64,000 nt of DNA from Chinchilla lanigera (GCF_000276665.1 NW_004955480.1:9246297-9310296), one strand, 5' to 3'. Shown: positions 1 to 11,837, counted from the first letter of the stretch. Notes: generated from the sequence alone by a model not told the origin. Numbers and translations: made by a program.

Positions 1-451
1 GATAATTTTCCAATTTTAACACCATCTTTCCTGCTTAGACGTCTTCATACCTGGGACAAGAGTCATGGAGGCTGCCTCAAAAAATTCTTGTGTCCAATGA
101 TGATATGATTCGGTGTCTATCATCTTACCTAAGTGGAGTGGAGTCTCAATGGGTGAAGGAAGTATCTATTTTCATTTTATTTCAAATTTTCCAAATTCGT
201 AGCACTGTTTCCTTATACTTTCATGCAGTCACCACATTCTACTTCCTTCTTCTTTCTTTGTCATACAATTTGTAAAAAATAAAGGTTCAGTGATTTCCCT
301 TGAAAGTGCCAAATGTCACTTACTCAGTTATACTATTGTTTATTAAGCTACTCAAGTGAAATGGGATAGAAAACTCTCTAGATCTCACCTTTAAACTAAC
401 AGGCATCTAACTTCATCATTTTTGAGGTCATACATTTTACGAAGTACATAA

Positions 452-493
452 TTTATATAAAACATCAAAATGTTTATATAAAACATCAAAATG
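452..493. repeat. Perfect 21-bp tandem duplication
   Basis: Two identical adjacent 21-bp units (452-472 and 473-493) begin TTTATATAAAACATC. No third copy is visible. This looks like a local slippage or repair duplication rather than a microsatellite. Confidence 0.9.
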
Positions 494-1867
494 GCAGAAA
501 GGCCCACAGAAATGTTCACCTATAAAGAAATTTATCATCTGTGAGAGTAAAGAGATTTTAAGGCTATGCAAATTTAGTAACTTAACTGTGGCTGGATTAG
601 TTAATTAGGTAATTAAAATGAAATGTGATTTTCATATTATCTTTCTGTATATTAATAGCAGAACTGATCCTAAGATGGGCAAATCTACCACTGAAAAATG
701 CTGATTAATTTTAGATGGAACTTTTCAATTGCTAAGGTACATGTTAATTGTCTTTGGTGAAATAGGGTAGCACTGTATATGTTGGAAAATTTCATTTTCC
801 TCCTACATTTTTGTTTTTACTCTGCATGTCCTCCTAAAAGCAAGTATAAATGTAGTAAAATAGATTTTATACAACTGTTTCCTTGGCTTTCTGTAAGTTA
901 TTCTGTGGAATCTTTATACCTCTATCAGGTTTAATTTTCACTGAATAGTGATTTATTCAAGGAGCTCATTTACTAAGATTGAGTTGTAGCTTCTGATTTA
1001 TTTAGAATCCCAGAATTTCAGAGGCTCAAATATAGAGAAAACTATTCTCTTTTATGTAAGAGTTTACCTAGTTCGGCTTTTGATTTCTTCCCTCCTGGCT
1101 GAATGACCTATAAGCAGAAGCCTGGGGAACTGGTGTTTTCCAACCTAGGGACAGTAAGGATGCAGTTACCTCCTGAAAACACAGGGGCTTGGACAGTTCA
1201 CCTTTTATTGCTTTCAAAATTGGAGTAGGTGTTAAGAATTCAAAAGAGATATCAGGAACAACGTCTCTCCTTTCCAGTTCAAATTTTATCTGAAATCAAA
1301 CAAAACAAGAAAAGTAAAAGAGATAAGTAAAGTGTCGCTTTACTAATAAAGCTTATATTGAAGATAATAGCTCATATGTCTGGGAAAATTAGATTCATTA
1401 TACTGATATTCAAATTATAAAGACTTCCGGTACAGGTATACAAAGGGTAAAAATATATAAGAAGTGCAGAAGACTAGGGTTTTCACCTACCTAGAGAAAT
1501 CATGATGATGAGGCAGACTCATATCTTTAGTTAAGAAAAATTAAAGGAATTGCATTTTTATGAACTGAGTCCTTAAAGGTAAAATAGTCACTTTGAAGTA
1601 CATGGCGGTACTTCTTTTGTGTCATCACATAAAGATGCCAAAGTCTGCAGATGTGGGACTATAGCAACAAGATGCTTAAAGCTTTCTCACTACTGACTAG
1701 TCTGAGGCCAGTTCTCTGAAGCAAGTTTTGAGCTTAGTTCCTTCTAAGGATTTTCAGAAGTTTTTTTTAGAAAACTACCTATGCCATGTATATTTCAAAT
1801 TAATTTATAGAATTTGCATATAGTTTTAGGTAAAGTATTTAAAAGAATGTCTTACAATTTCTACGTG

Positions 1868-1985
1868 GATATATATACACATACGGGTAGTTATATATAA
1901 ACATGCATAGTTATAATGTATGTGAATGTGTTTTATGTGTTGTTTTATATATGTATAGTCATGATAGTTATTAGATAATATGGTC
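1868..1985. repeat. TA/TG-rich low-complexity tract
   Basis: Degenerate runs of TATATA, ATATAC and TGTGTTTTATG alternate through about 120 bp. It is low complexity rather than a clean microsatellite. Confidence 0.6.
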
Positions 1986-2540
1986 TATATAATTGCTTAT
2001 TTATTGAATTTATTGATATTTTCATTGAAGTTTAGTAAATGAGTTTTATTTTTATTCTACTGTATTTTAGAAAAACAGATGTAGATGTTAAAAATTACTC
2101 AATTTTTAAAATCAATCTTTTCATTTTAATTAATACTGATATTAAGTATTTTTGGTGATTAGAATTCTGCGTTTCCAAATCTATCTTATTTGGTGCTGTC
2201 TGTCTTTCTTTATATGATCAGAACTTCTTTTCTGTTTTTCCTCTCTCAGCTTTGACATTTCAAAAATTTCAGCTCATCTAATGTCAAGTAGTATTTTCTT
2301 TTTAGTTGTTATTTATCTTCACTTTCTTCTGTTTTAATAGTTTGCTTTTATATTTATTTTTTCACTTTTTTATATATTCTCTAGTTCAAATATTTTGAAT
2401 TGGACAGTTTCATTATTATATTTTATGTTTTTTAATAAATGCATTTAAGGGCATTTAAAAAGTTTGATACTTAGTTTTTCTCTGTGTTTGGTTCACAATT
2501 CTAGATTTTGACTTCTGTTTCCTATTAAAAACAACTTTAA

Positions 2541-2710
2541 CTGCCAGGTGTGGTGGCACATGCTTGTAATCCCAGCACTTGGGAGGCTGAGGCAGGAGGA
2601 TCATTGCAATTTTGAGGCCAGTCTGGGCTACAAAGTGAGCTCAAGTTCAGCTTGAACTGCATAGTGAGACACTGCCTCAAAAAGACAAGAAAATAAAGAA
2701 AACAAAAAAC
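2541..2710 (+). mobile_element. B1 SINE (7SL RNA-derived), plus orientation
   Basis: The 5' end has the B1/Alu left-monomer signature: GGTGTGGTGGCACATGC, then AATCCCAGCACTTGGGAGGC, then GAGGCAGGAGGATC. Two GC-rich 3' motifs follow: GGGCTACAAAGTGAG and GAACTGCATAGTGAGAC. Their near-repetition is consistent with the internal duplication known in rodent B1. An A-rich tail follows (about 2678-2723). The sequences just before the element (ACAACTTTAAC) and after the tail (ACAAACTTTAGC) resemble an imperfect target-site duplication. B1 elements are Pol III-transcribed and mobilised by L1. This is the clearest rodent marker in the window. Confidence 0.92.
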
Positions 2711-2723
2711 CAAAAAAACAAAC

Positions 2724-3460
2724 TTTAGCTTATTATTTGATACCTTGCTAAACTATCAAATTGGAGTAGAAATTATACACAAGAAATCTGAAAGTTCTTA
2801 CTTTGCTTATCTTAGAAGCTGGTCAAACAAAGACACTAAAAATGAGAAAGCACAAAACAATAAAAGAGCAACACCTCTGAACACAGAGGTATCTGTTTAA
2901 TTTCAGGTAAGGGAAAACCTGTGAATGACTACAGAACATATCTAGAAGCCAGCAGAATCAGACAATAGAGAGTGGGTAAGAAAAGTCCAGTTTTCAAAAC
3001 TTGTGTGGCAGAATTTACACAGATCCTATTACATACATTGGATTATCTTTTTATGACTCCTTATTGTTGTCATCATGCCCCCAAATAAATTCATTCTAAC
3101 ATGACCCACAAAGCTCTTACATGCTCCATTCTTCCAACCCTCCACGCCATTCTAAGCCACTGAATTTTCCTACCAGTATCTTCTTATGTCTTCACTGCTC
3201 TGGACGCAGTGGATCTTGTGATAAAGATAAGGCCACTGTTTCTGTGGTGGTTATTATATCCTAGAATGGAAACGAGACAAAACTTTATTCAATACAAAAT
3301 GATGAGGTCTTTGTCTATTGTTTCAGAGATTAATAAAACATACTTTAAAGGTTTAAATAGTTGATATGAATGTGGACTGAAAATGCATCTCTGAGGAACT
3401 AAGTGACTCTTAAGGGACAGGAAGTCAGCAGCTTTTAACTTTCTGAGAGCAAATGGTTAC
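2724..3460. other. Unassigned sequence
   Basis: No gene or recognised repeat body. It contains a short imperfect dyad near 2873-2890 (CACCTCTGA / ACACAGAGGT). The segment 3240-3460 may be a decayed part of the LTR that follows, but I cannot align it. Confidence 0.45.
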
Positions 3461-3461
3461 A

Positions 3462-3830
3462 ATGTCCATCTCAAATATGTCCCAAAAGCCCCTGTGGAAA
3501 GGTTTGGTTATTGCTCTGTGCTCCTGTTGGAAAGTGGTGAATCCTTAGGAGATGGAGACCAGCGGAAAGAAGCTGGGTGGCTGAGGGCACGCTCTTGAAA
3601 GAGGTATTGGGACTCTGGCTCCTTCCTCTCTGTACTTGCTTCCAGGCCACCAAGAAGTAAGCAGCTTTGCTCTGCCACACTCTCCATGCCATGGTGTTCT
3701 GCCTGTCCATCGCCCCAAAGTAATGGGCTCACACAGCTGTAGGCTGGAACCTCTGAAACTGTGAGCAAACGTATCTTTGCTCCACTGAGTACTTCAGTTT
3801 GTCACAGTAACAGAAATCTGACCAGCATAC
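3462..3830 (+). mobile_element. ERVL-MaLR solo LTR (MLT/MST/ORR-like), plus
   Basis: The stretch follows MaLR LTR architecture. It opens with a CCCAAAAGCCCCTGTGGAAAGG-type start. Next come a GGTGAATCCTTAGGAGATGGAG motif and GGCACGCTCTTGAAAGAGG, then TTCCTCTCTGTACTTGCTTCC. Later motifs are CATGCCATGGTGTTCTGCC and GGAACCTCTGAAACTGTGAGC. It ends CACAGTAACAGAAATCTGACC. There is no internal retroviral region, so it is a solitary LTR. The family assignment rests on recalled consensus motifs. ORFs on its minus strand are shadows. Confidence 0.8.
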
Positions 3831-4129
3831 AGATTCCAAAGAGACATGTTGTGTAGAAGGAATAGCAACTGAAAGGCTCTAAGTTAGGGTTCTCTATGAT
3901 AAGCAAAGAGATGAGGGATGGCCAGGTTTAGCAGACTATACTTAGTAATAGGGTTGAGGCAGAAGAAATAACATTGAGCATGCAGGCAGGGTCAGCTACT
4001 AAATACTTGTGGGAAGACTGAAAAACCAACAAGCAACACAACAAAATAAGACAGCAGTGAGAAATCATTTCACATCAGTAGATGGCAAAATTGTAAAAAA
4101 AAAAAATTAAAAAAAATCAGTTTGAAAAT

Positions 4130-4260
4130 AAGATTGCTCCTTTCAATAAACCAATAGACATCAGCAGTACAAATTTTGTTTTGCCTTTGCTGTTGTTATT
4201 TTGCTAGTCATTCAAATAAAAATAAAATAGGAAAGAAAGGAAAATAAGAAAAGGAAAGCA
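4130..4260. mobile_element. Rearranged L1 3'-UTR fragment
   Basis: Bases 4137-4175 are the reverse complement of the L1 3'-UTR motif TGATGTCTATTAGTTTATTG seen at 18.4 kb. Bases 4176-4260 run in plus orientation and match the end of the same 3' UTR (TTTGCCTTTGCTGTTGTTATTTTG, then an A-rich end). The two pieces face opposite ways, as in the twin-primed copies elsewhere in this window. Confidence 0.6.
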
Positions 4261-4796
4261 AGTAAGATTGCTTATAACTACTTGCTGTAGTAAATATTGG
4301 TGTAACTACTCTGTCAGGCAGTGAACTTGTACCACCACACCTGGCTGTGGCTATTGTTTATATACCTAGCTATCCAGGAGTTTGGGAAGATGGGATTTGT
4401 TTTCTCCTCACTGTTTTCTATTTGGGCTCAGCTCTGGATGGACAGGAAAAGTCAAAGCAAGCCTTTGTTTTAGGACCAGTTACACAGCTATTGGTCTCTA
4501 GCCTCCAAATGAAAGTAGCGGAAGTGATTGTTGTTGGTGATAGTTACCTAAGAAGCTTTAGTTTTCCAAAACAGTTCATTCAACTTTTTCAGAAAAGAGA
4601 TTCTCCCTTGAGATGTGTGGATAAGCATCAGTGTGCCAGTGTGCCATGCAAAGTAGAAGGGCGTGGTTAAGCTAGTTTACAATTTCTTCCTTTATTTTCA
4701 CTTCCACTATTCATTCCAGCTTTCCCTGGCCCTGTCTGACTCCAATCCTGTGGATTTTCTGGGCTTCCATTAACACATCAGTTCTTTTATTTCATT
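4260..4796. other. Unassigned sequence with a short B1-like scrap
   Basis: A 107-codon ORF at 4347-4670 has no domain and I do not treat it as a gene. Around 4330-4345 the motif ACCACCACACCTGGCT resembles the antisense B1 5' end but is too short to call firmly. Confidence 0.4.
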
Positions 4797-5630
4797 TTAA
4801 AAATAAAAGGAGGAAAACATTAACAGACAGACAACCTTTTAGAAAATAGTAAAAGAACACTACAGACAATACAGAGTTACATACAAAGTGGTAGGAAATT
4901 AACAATGCTTCTTGTACTACATATTGATATCTTCAAAGTGGTTTCTCATGAATACAGACAGAGACATGCAATATTGATCAATCAAGGACTCATTGATGTT
5001 TCTTTCAGCAAAGAAAAAGAAGACAGTAGAACAACTGTGTTAACTATCCTGTATATACACACATACAACATTTCTCTTTCTTTCCGTTTTCTTTTCCCAC
5101 ATCCCAGTTGCTCTTTACCCTTGAGTCTTTTCCTATCATTTCACAATGTCCGTCATACCTCTGAGTTTAAATCAACTCTTTCAGGTTTTACACTAGTGAT
5201 TCAATGCGGAGTTTGCACATGCAGGTCTGATTTATTTCACTTATGAGTATGGTCTCTAGTTGTGACCATTTACCTATAAAGGCCTCAAGTTTATCTTTCT
5301 TTATAGCTGAGTAATATTCCACTATATAAAGTACCACAATTTTCTTATCCAATCCTCAGTGGATGGACATTTGGGTTGCTTCCACAATTAAGCAAGTGCA
5401 AATTGTGCTGCCAATAACAAATGCTGGTGAGGCTGTGGAGAAATAGGAACCCTTCTCCACTGCTGGTGGGAATGCAGACTGGTAAAACCACTGTGAAAGT
5501 CAGTTTGGAGATTCCTCAGAAAACTAGGCCTAGAGGTCCCATTCAAACCAGCTATCCCCCTTCTGGGTATTTTCCCAGAAGATCTAAAAACATCATATCA
5601 TAGCGATATATGTGCACCTGTGTTCATAAC
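4797..5630 (-). mobile_element. L1 3' end, twin-primed (5' part inverted)
   Basis: Bases 4797-5412 are an antisense L1 3' end. Reading the minus strand gives the ORF2-end motif CAACCCAAATGTCCATCCAC, then the AATATTACTCAGCTATAAAG motif, then the long 3' UTR, ending in an A/T-rich tail at about 4797. From about 5413 the orientation flips. Bases 5413-5630 are plus-strand L1 just upstream of that point in the source (GCTGGTGAGGCTGTGGAG, ACTGCTGGTGGGAATG, CCCCCTTCTGGGTATTTTCCC, GATATATGTGCACCTGTGTT). A 5' segment inverted against an adjoining 3' segment is the product of twin priming during L1 integration. The reading frames are decayed. Confidence 0.85.
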
Positions 5631-5639
5631 ACATCGGTT

Positions 5640-6825
5640 CTTAACTTCTCAGGCTCTTTGCAGCCTGTTTTGGTGCTGCCTGAGTTGAATGCTCATCTGT
5701 GAACTCACTTCTCTTAGTAATTAGCTGCCCTCTCTCCACTATTATCAGTAGTGCCACCTAATCCAAAACCACTTTGTACTTGGTGTTTGCTTTAGCAGAG
5801 TCTCAGGAGAGACAGGAGTAAATGTGAGGAACCGACTCCCCCATTTTGAAGCACCCAGGACTTGTCTATTATGTAAATTCAGGCTTTCCAAAAAATTCTT
5901 GAATGAGGAATTTGAGAAGCAGGCAGAATTTAGAAACAGACCAAATATCCCAGTAGAGAGTATAATCAATTTGAATAACAAAAATCTAACCAAGGTTTCA
6001 CAGGTTATGATTAATTTAATTGAATTCAAAGCATGGTTTTCAATCTGTTTGAAGTACTTGGTTCTTTGCTTTGAGCAGGTATTCAATCCATGCTGTGGGA
6101 TTAAACCACACTCATTTTGATTTTGCTTTATGGTGCCCTAAGGTGGATATTTCCCCCATTATTTAGTACCAACCCTAGAAGAAGCCACTATAACTAATTT
6201 CCTTGCAATGATCTGGCTCAATATCACTTGTTCCCTTCTGAGCTCACTCATTATCCAATGCCTTTGAAGGCCCATGGATAAATGCAGATTAATTAATGCA
6301 GATTCTAGCTTCACCTTCCTCTCCCCCGCTTCATTTTCCATACCCTGGCTCCACGTGGTTCCCTGAACTCCTGTGACTTTTCTACTTTGATGCAACTGTT
6401 CATCTGGACCCGTCTCCCTGGAAAATTCCCTTCCTTTATTCTCTTCCCTCATAAGCACAAATTGGTTTGTTTTCCTGCTTCTAAAGTTGTTCCTAATGAC
6501 TATGCTGTTTCCTGCTAGCTGTATTGGACTGGTAAACACTTTATCAATGTGATATTTCCTATTCTGAGAATTTGGACAGAGAAGCAAAAATGCCTACTTG
6601 GACAACACAGCTGGAATCTAGTTATTTTTTCACTGCATTCTTGGGAGCAGAGTTATGTGTTAATGTTGCTGATATCTATGGACAATCCTTGGATCTTACC
6701 TTTTCTCAGGTTCACAGTTTCAATCTCTTCTTTGTGCATGTCTCTCACAAGTCTTCTTTTTTTAATTTATTTTTCTTCACTTCCTAATGGTTCCAGCCCA
6801 GTTGGCTTAATAAAAATACCTTAAT
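5640..6825. other. Unassigned unique or very old repeat sequence
   Basis: ORFs of 91-142 codons here (for example 6159-6587 minus) lack domains. The CT-rich stretch 6300-6480 has an L2-like feel, but no diagnostic motif can be fixed. Confidence 0.4.
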
Positions 6826-6874
6826 GTGTATTGCCTTAGGTCCATTCAAGTCCAGGTTCAAAGTATTTCTCTGC
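6826..6874 (+). repeat. Copy 1 of an exact 49-bp dispersed duplication
   Basis: The 49 bases beginning GTGTATTGCCTTAGG recur without mismatch at 8539-8587. The flanks on both sides differ. See the second copy and the finding. Confidence 0.95.
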
Positions 6875-7149
6875 AGGGAAACTTCATGGCTTCATCATGA
6901 ACCCTCCTTCCTTATACTCTGATCTTGCCTACTTTCATCTTTGCCTCTTTGCAGGAAACCAAGTAGCAATGACATTGACTGGAGTACATCCACATCTGAT
7001 AAATACACAGAAATTATTTTGATACAGGGAACACTCTGAGCCTGATTTTCCACCATAATGTCTTACATGATACTTGTACATTTCAAACTCTCAGTAAACA
7101 GTAGTGTGATTCACAAGCTAGCTTGATTGGCTTGACAGAAGATTCTGAG

Positions 7150-7345
7150 AGAATCATTTATTCATAAACTCTTGCATTAACAGCAGGTACCACTTCTGTG
7201 GCACATTTGTGCTATCTTCTGCTTTACTCTTAACTATGCAAAAAAAATAAGATTATGTCTATTCTTCAGATAAGAAAAAGCAAGTTCAAAAGGATGAAGT
7301 CCAAGCTTGCACAGTGGTTCAGACATAGAGCTGGGATCATATCTC
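7150..7345 (-). mobile_element. Possible MIR SINE, antisense
   Basis: The order of motifs (ATTCTTCAGATAAGAAAAAGC, then AAGCTTGCACAGTGGTTCAG, then AGAGCTGGGATC) resembles an antisense MIR core, in which AGATGAGGAAAC, GTCACACAGCTAG and AGAGCTGGGATT occur in this order. Divergence is heavy. Confidence 0.5.
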
Positions 7346-9290
7346 AGTCATCTATAAAATTCTTACTTTCTTTCGACATGGCTTACAAGTCCCCTTACAA
7401 GAGGGTATGTCTGTATCAGCAATACTTTTAACTCCTGGGCACTCAAAGGTACAAGAGAGCTCAGGGCAAGTTGAAGGGGACTATCCCTGGTCTGCACTGC
7501 AAGCACTGCTTCCCTGAGATCTGGAACACAAACAAACATACAAACAACAAAAACAGCTCAGGAGCACCAGGCTATTTGTGATGAATGAATAGATGTACTC
7601 TTTTTAGCATCATTCTGTAGTGAAGGAAGACTTTATCCAAGAAGGAAGGTTCTCTGAAAGGAGTCACTGAGAATGCCTCCCAGGAGGATTAAACAAATGA
7701 CAGAAGAAAATAATCTCAGTTCTTCAGCACCTGGATAGAGCAAGCAGCTCACTTTCAGGCAAGGTTACCGTTAACATCAACATGAGTATCCCCTCTCAGA
7801 CAAACAAAACATAACAAAACAGGTATTTGCATGTCTGTGGGCAATTAAGGCAAATACTAAGAGTCAGTAAACTATTCATCACAAGGAAGACTTTTACCTC
7901 ATTTTGGAGATTAGGAAGCATGGAGACTCAGAGAAGCATGCCTTACCTCTATTCACATAGACAGAATCTAAATCGAGAGTTTATCTTATTTTTCAAAGTT
8001 TTGTTTTTCACTATGCTGCATTCTGTTAACAAAAATCAGGTGATTAAGAGGAGTAAGGAATGTCTTAATCAAAGATGGTGGCTCAATCCAAAGCAAAGAC
8101 TACCAGTAAACAAGTCTGTGTGACCCCTAAGCCAGCCCCCTTGGGAGCACTGCAGTGCTCTCCTGATCCCATCTTGGGCAGCAATTTTATGAAGGATGTA
8201 CATAGAGATGGAGACAGATTGCTTTTGAAGTTTTTGGATAAGACGTAAGAGGGAAGGATTGGTAGCTCATATGATTAACAAAATAGATGAGATTAAAGTA
8301 ATCTCCAGAGGCATGGATACTGGCCCCACATAGAAAAACAGTAAGAGTGAAATTGCTTTGAGAAAAAGTTACAAACTTGTTTCCTAAATGCAAAAAGAAT
8401 GATGCCTTCCAGGCAGCTATTCATTGAGAAATAACACAGGATTTAGTTAATCCCATCCTTTCCAGGCACCAGAGAAGAGGGCAGATTGAGTGAGACAAAT
8501 CACTGGGTCCAGCTGCCACAGGGCTGTGTTTTTAAACAGTGTATTGCCTTAGGTCCATTCAAGTCCAGGTTCAAAGTATTTCTCTGCCGATCATGATAAA
8601 GAGTTCCACCCTTGTGCTCTTCTTGGAAGGACATAGATGAACCCGAGACCTAAAGGGTCTTGAGCTTACTCAGCTGCCCATACTGGACTCTCTGTTTGGA
8701 ATTGCCTTTCCTAGGTGCAACTGAATGAAGTTGATGGGCCTTTCCACATCTTCTCAGAGGCTGTCTTATCGATACACCCTTCTCTGACATCAACAGGCAG
8801 GTGTCCCTATGAAAGAAAAAGCAATCACAGACTGAATAGCTACCCACTCCTTGTGCTACCTGATCTGCATGGTGCTCCAAAAGCTTCATGGGTCAACATC
8901 ATTATGCAACTTCAGTTCATGAACCAAGCAAAAGTTTTTCTCAAGATTTAATTAGTATCCAGTATGTCCATGAGCCAGCAATGAAAGCTTCATATCTGGT
9001 CCCTGCCTTGTTGCTTTAAACCTCTTTTTATCCATGTAACTTAGTACAAGGGGCATGTTCTGCTGGAGCACTACAATGCTCCTTTTCAGATGAATGCAAT
9101 CTGAGCTGTGTCAAATAGTATATTGTGAAATATTGGATTTCACGGAAAGACAGAGGTTCAATTTTTCTGTCTTTTTTTTTTTTGCCGGCATGCCCATCTA
9201 ATCAGAAGAATAGGCTCACTGCAGCTTTTTCTTTAGACATGATACCTAAGGAAGATGAAAGTGCAATTATATTCTGCAGTTGTGTGGCAG
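7346..9290. other. Unassigned sequence
   Basis: No gene is supported; ORFs at 7827-8123 and 8650-8951 are domain-free and overlap each other on both strands. It contains the second copy of the 49-bp duplication. Confidence 0.45.
8539..8587 (+). repeat. Copy 2 of an exact 49-bp dispersed duplication
   Basis: Identical to 6826-6874 in the same orientation, 1.7 kb downstream. The sequence before (TTTTTAAACA) and after (CGATCATGAT) is unrelated to the flanks of copy 1. Perfect identity in otherwise decayed DNA suggests a recent templated insertion or a local duplication. Confidence 0.95.
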
Positions 9291-9299
9291 TTTGAAAGG

Positions 9300-9640
9300 A
9301 GTTAATGCAGGTGTTTTAGATGGAGAATCTGCGGACAATGGATACCTCACAAACAATGAGTTGTGGAGCATGGAGCTCGTGAGAGGGATGGGTGTTTTTT
9401 AAATGATGACAAGCAACACTAGGCTTGGGAGTCATTTCAGATGTCTGTCAGGCAGCGGTCGCACAATAATTCTCTGTTTGTTTGTTGGGAGCCAGTGAGC
9501 TCACCAAGAGAACACTTTCAATTCGACTGAACATAATTGCTTCCTGAAAATAGATTCTGATGAGTGAATCGTGACTACTCCTTTCTAACTGTAGACTTTC
9601 GGATTTTAAGAATTTATGCAGTATTTTCCCACACATTGTC
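9300..9640. other. Repeat-poor block, candidate conserved non-coding element
   Basis: No transposon motif is recognisable and base composition is more balanced than in the surroundings. Two SOX-type sites (GACAATGG near 9334 and AACAATG near 9352) lie about 18 bp apart, next to TTAATGCAGG and a CAGGTG E-box at 9308. Conservation cannot be judged from one genome, so a role as an enhancer is inference. Confidence 0.25.
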
Positions 9641-10254
9641 TACGTTTTGAGCATTTTACTAGACATTGGTGATACCATTGAGAAAATCAGATGTGATTTA
9701 TGCCTTGGGAGAAGCTAGGCCTTCAGAAAATAGTACACAAACAAGTATACCATTTAATTTCTTTTTATTAGACTAGTAGTTTAAAAAATTAAATCCATTC
9801 AAAGTATTTCTGAAGCAGTTGTGGGAATAAGGGGACTTAAAGGAACTCTTCCAATACCCACTGTGCTTCAATGAACTACATTCAAATTTTGTTTGATGTG
9901 TTGGTATTTGCAATAAACTATTACTTGGAAAACAAGCTTTAATGAATCAAGACCTGCCTTGTCTCCTGGATTCCATATGAAGCAGAATGAGTAATGCCCT
10001 ACGGGACAAAACAGTTGTATTTTTCAAGGGGTGCTTCTGTTTCTCAGCATAGCACTATGTGTTGATCTTCTGGAATCCATCTATCACCTGGGAGGAAGTT
10101 TCAGAATTTCATCAAGGAGTAAAGGTCCATTCTTTCAGATGCCTGCATTGTGGCTGCAGCAGGGTGTCAGTGAAAGATGCCACTTGGCTAACTGTTATCA
10201 AGTAGGGGTCCCTGAAGCCTTCACACGGCGCTAAATGCTCAGAGTGCCATTTCT
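9641..10254. other. Unassigned sequence
   Basis: No gene seen. Bases 9650-9760 (ACATTGGTGATACC, then GCCTTGGGAGAAGC) resemble ancient mammal-wide repeats, but the family is uncertain. Confidence 0.35.
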
Positions 10255-10510
10255 GCTCCGAAGAGGATGGTGACCTTTGCGATTCAAACCCACTCTGTTA
10301 CAAATCATTGTGTGGTCTGCCTGCCCGAGCAAAGGGCAGACTTATTGTCTGGTCTTTGGCTGATCTGACCTTTGATTTTCCTTGGGTTTTTTTCTTTGGG
10401 GTCAGTGACAGGGGTTAATTAGCAGAGAGAGAGGGCAATCCCACTCACCAGGCCCTTGACTTCAGCATGCCGCCCAGCCTCAGACCACTTTAAAGAGAAA
10501 GTGCCAATGT
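10255..10510. other. Repeat-poor block, candidate regulatory element
   Basis: Less AT-rich than its flanks and free of recognisable transposon motifs. It contains TGACCTTTGA at 10366-10375 (nuclear receptor half-site or TCF/LEF-like), GGGGTTAATTAGC (homeobox core) and an imperfect CAGAC-N5-GTCTG dyad near 10337-10351. It lies just upstream of an L1 insertion. Function is inferred only from composition and motifs. Confidence 0.25.
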
Positions 10511-10599
10511 GAAAACAGCAACCTCCTTCTGATGTTCCCTCTCATCCTCATGACCAGGCTTTGAGGAGATGCCTGCAGCACTGGGTAGCCCTTTGGGAA

Positions 10600-11312
10600 A
10601 ACTTGACAAAATATTTTATGTCATTGGAGAAGTGCAATTCAAAACTACAGTGAGGTTGCATCCCACCCAGGCAAAATGGCTACTATCAAACCAAGAAGCA
10701 AACAAACATGGCAAATGCAGGCACGGCTGTGGAGAGAAAGAACCGCTTATACACTGTTGATAAGAATGTAAGTTAGCACATCCTCTAGGGCAAAAAGTAT
10801 AGAGGTGCCTCAAAAAATTGATTTAGAACTACTATTTTATCCAGTTCAACCCACGTGTGATGTATAGTCAAAGAAAACAGAGTCAGCACATGAAGGAAAT
10901 ACCTGCATGGCCCTGCTACAAGGAATAAGTATAGGCACCCATCGACAGAAGGTTGGGTAAAGAAAACTGACTTGTGTACACAATGTGGTATTATTCAGCC
11001 ATAAAGAAGAAAGAAATTCTGTCCTTGCTGGAAAATGGATGGAGCTGGAGGAGCTTCACATTAGGCAAAGTAAATCAGGAACAGAAAAAGATAAGAATTG
11101 TATACTTTTTCTCATACGTGGAAATGAAGGTGGGAAACAAGGTCAACCTGAAAGTAGAATAGCAGTTGCTAGAGACCAGGAAAGGTGTGTGGTGTAGGAT
11201 GAGAGTAGGAGTGAGTGTAGGGTGAGAGTAGATGAATATGATCATTGCACTCTGTTTGTTACATGTAAATATCAGTGAATCACATTGATAGGTACAATTA
11301 CTATGTGTACTA
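10600..11312 (+). mobile_element. Old L1 3' end, plus
   Basis: The end of L1 ORF2 and the 3' UTR can be followed in order: AAAACTACAGTGAGGTTGC, GGCAAAATGGCTACTATC, GCACGGCTGTGGAGAGAAAG, AATGTGGTATTATTCAGCC, GGAAAATGGATGGAGCTGG and CATTAGGCAAAGTAAATCAG. It finishes in the L1 3'-UTR motif GTACAATTACTATGTG. Frames carry stops throughout, so it is a 5'-truncated dead copy. Its subfamily differs from the 4.8, 11.8 and 19.5 kb elements. Confidence 0.85.
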
Positions 11313-11587
11313 AAAAGAGTGCAACCATTTGGTTAATCTTGGCCAATTCATAAGCTCCCTGTGGAACTGTGAAACTTTCTCCATTGCCTGTAAAATGTCT
11401 GAGGGACAGGATGGTCCTGAGCTAGCTACATCAGTGGTAAGAGTCAGTGGGTCCTTGGCACCAAGTTTAATAATCACAGCCCTCATATCCTCATATCTTA
11501 GACATGGTCCATTGATTATATTTTACTTGGACTCTATTAGTCTTCGTAGTATGCATTAAAATCTTAGCTTCAGAGAGTTGAAAAATC
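11313..11587. other. Unassigned sequence
   Basis: No gene or clear repeat. The 76-codon ORF here has no recognisable domain. Confidence 0.4.
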
Positions 11588-11612
11588 ATATATGTATATA
11601 TATATATATATA
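11588..11612. repeat. (TA)n microsatellite
   Basis: Short TA run with one TG interruption. Confidence 0.9.
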
Positions 11613-11837
11613 CCCAATGGAACAGAATAATTGTATTTCAAGGAGTTCTTCTCTTTCTAATCATAGCACTGTGTGCTATTGTCCTGAATCCATGTTTTTA
11701 CCAGGGGAATTTTGAAGAGTTTGAAGAATATCCATTTTCTCAGGCTCCTGCATGTGGCTGCAGTAGGGTGTGAGCAAAATATGTTCAATGTATTCATTAT
11801 CTTTATCCACAACAGCTATGTTCTGATTCTTCACCTT

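Larger units (their letters stand above)
1..2540. other. AT-rich intergenic or intronic DNA, no gene
   Basis: No ORF longer than about 60 codons and no recognisable domain, exon or RNA gene was found. The stretch is AT-rich, with poly-purine and poly-T patches and a TATA-rich patch near 1.86-1.98 kb. A 21-bp tandem duplication is listed separately. Very old unrecognised repeats may be present. Confidence 0.6.

Noticed and set aside
4347..4670. 107-codon plus ORF
   Set aside because: No domain or exon signals. Sits between L1 fragments.
6159..6587. 142-codon minus ORF
   Set aside because: No recognisable domain, no paralog-like features, and overlap with other frames. Chance length in moderately GC-balanced DNA.
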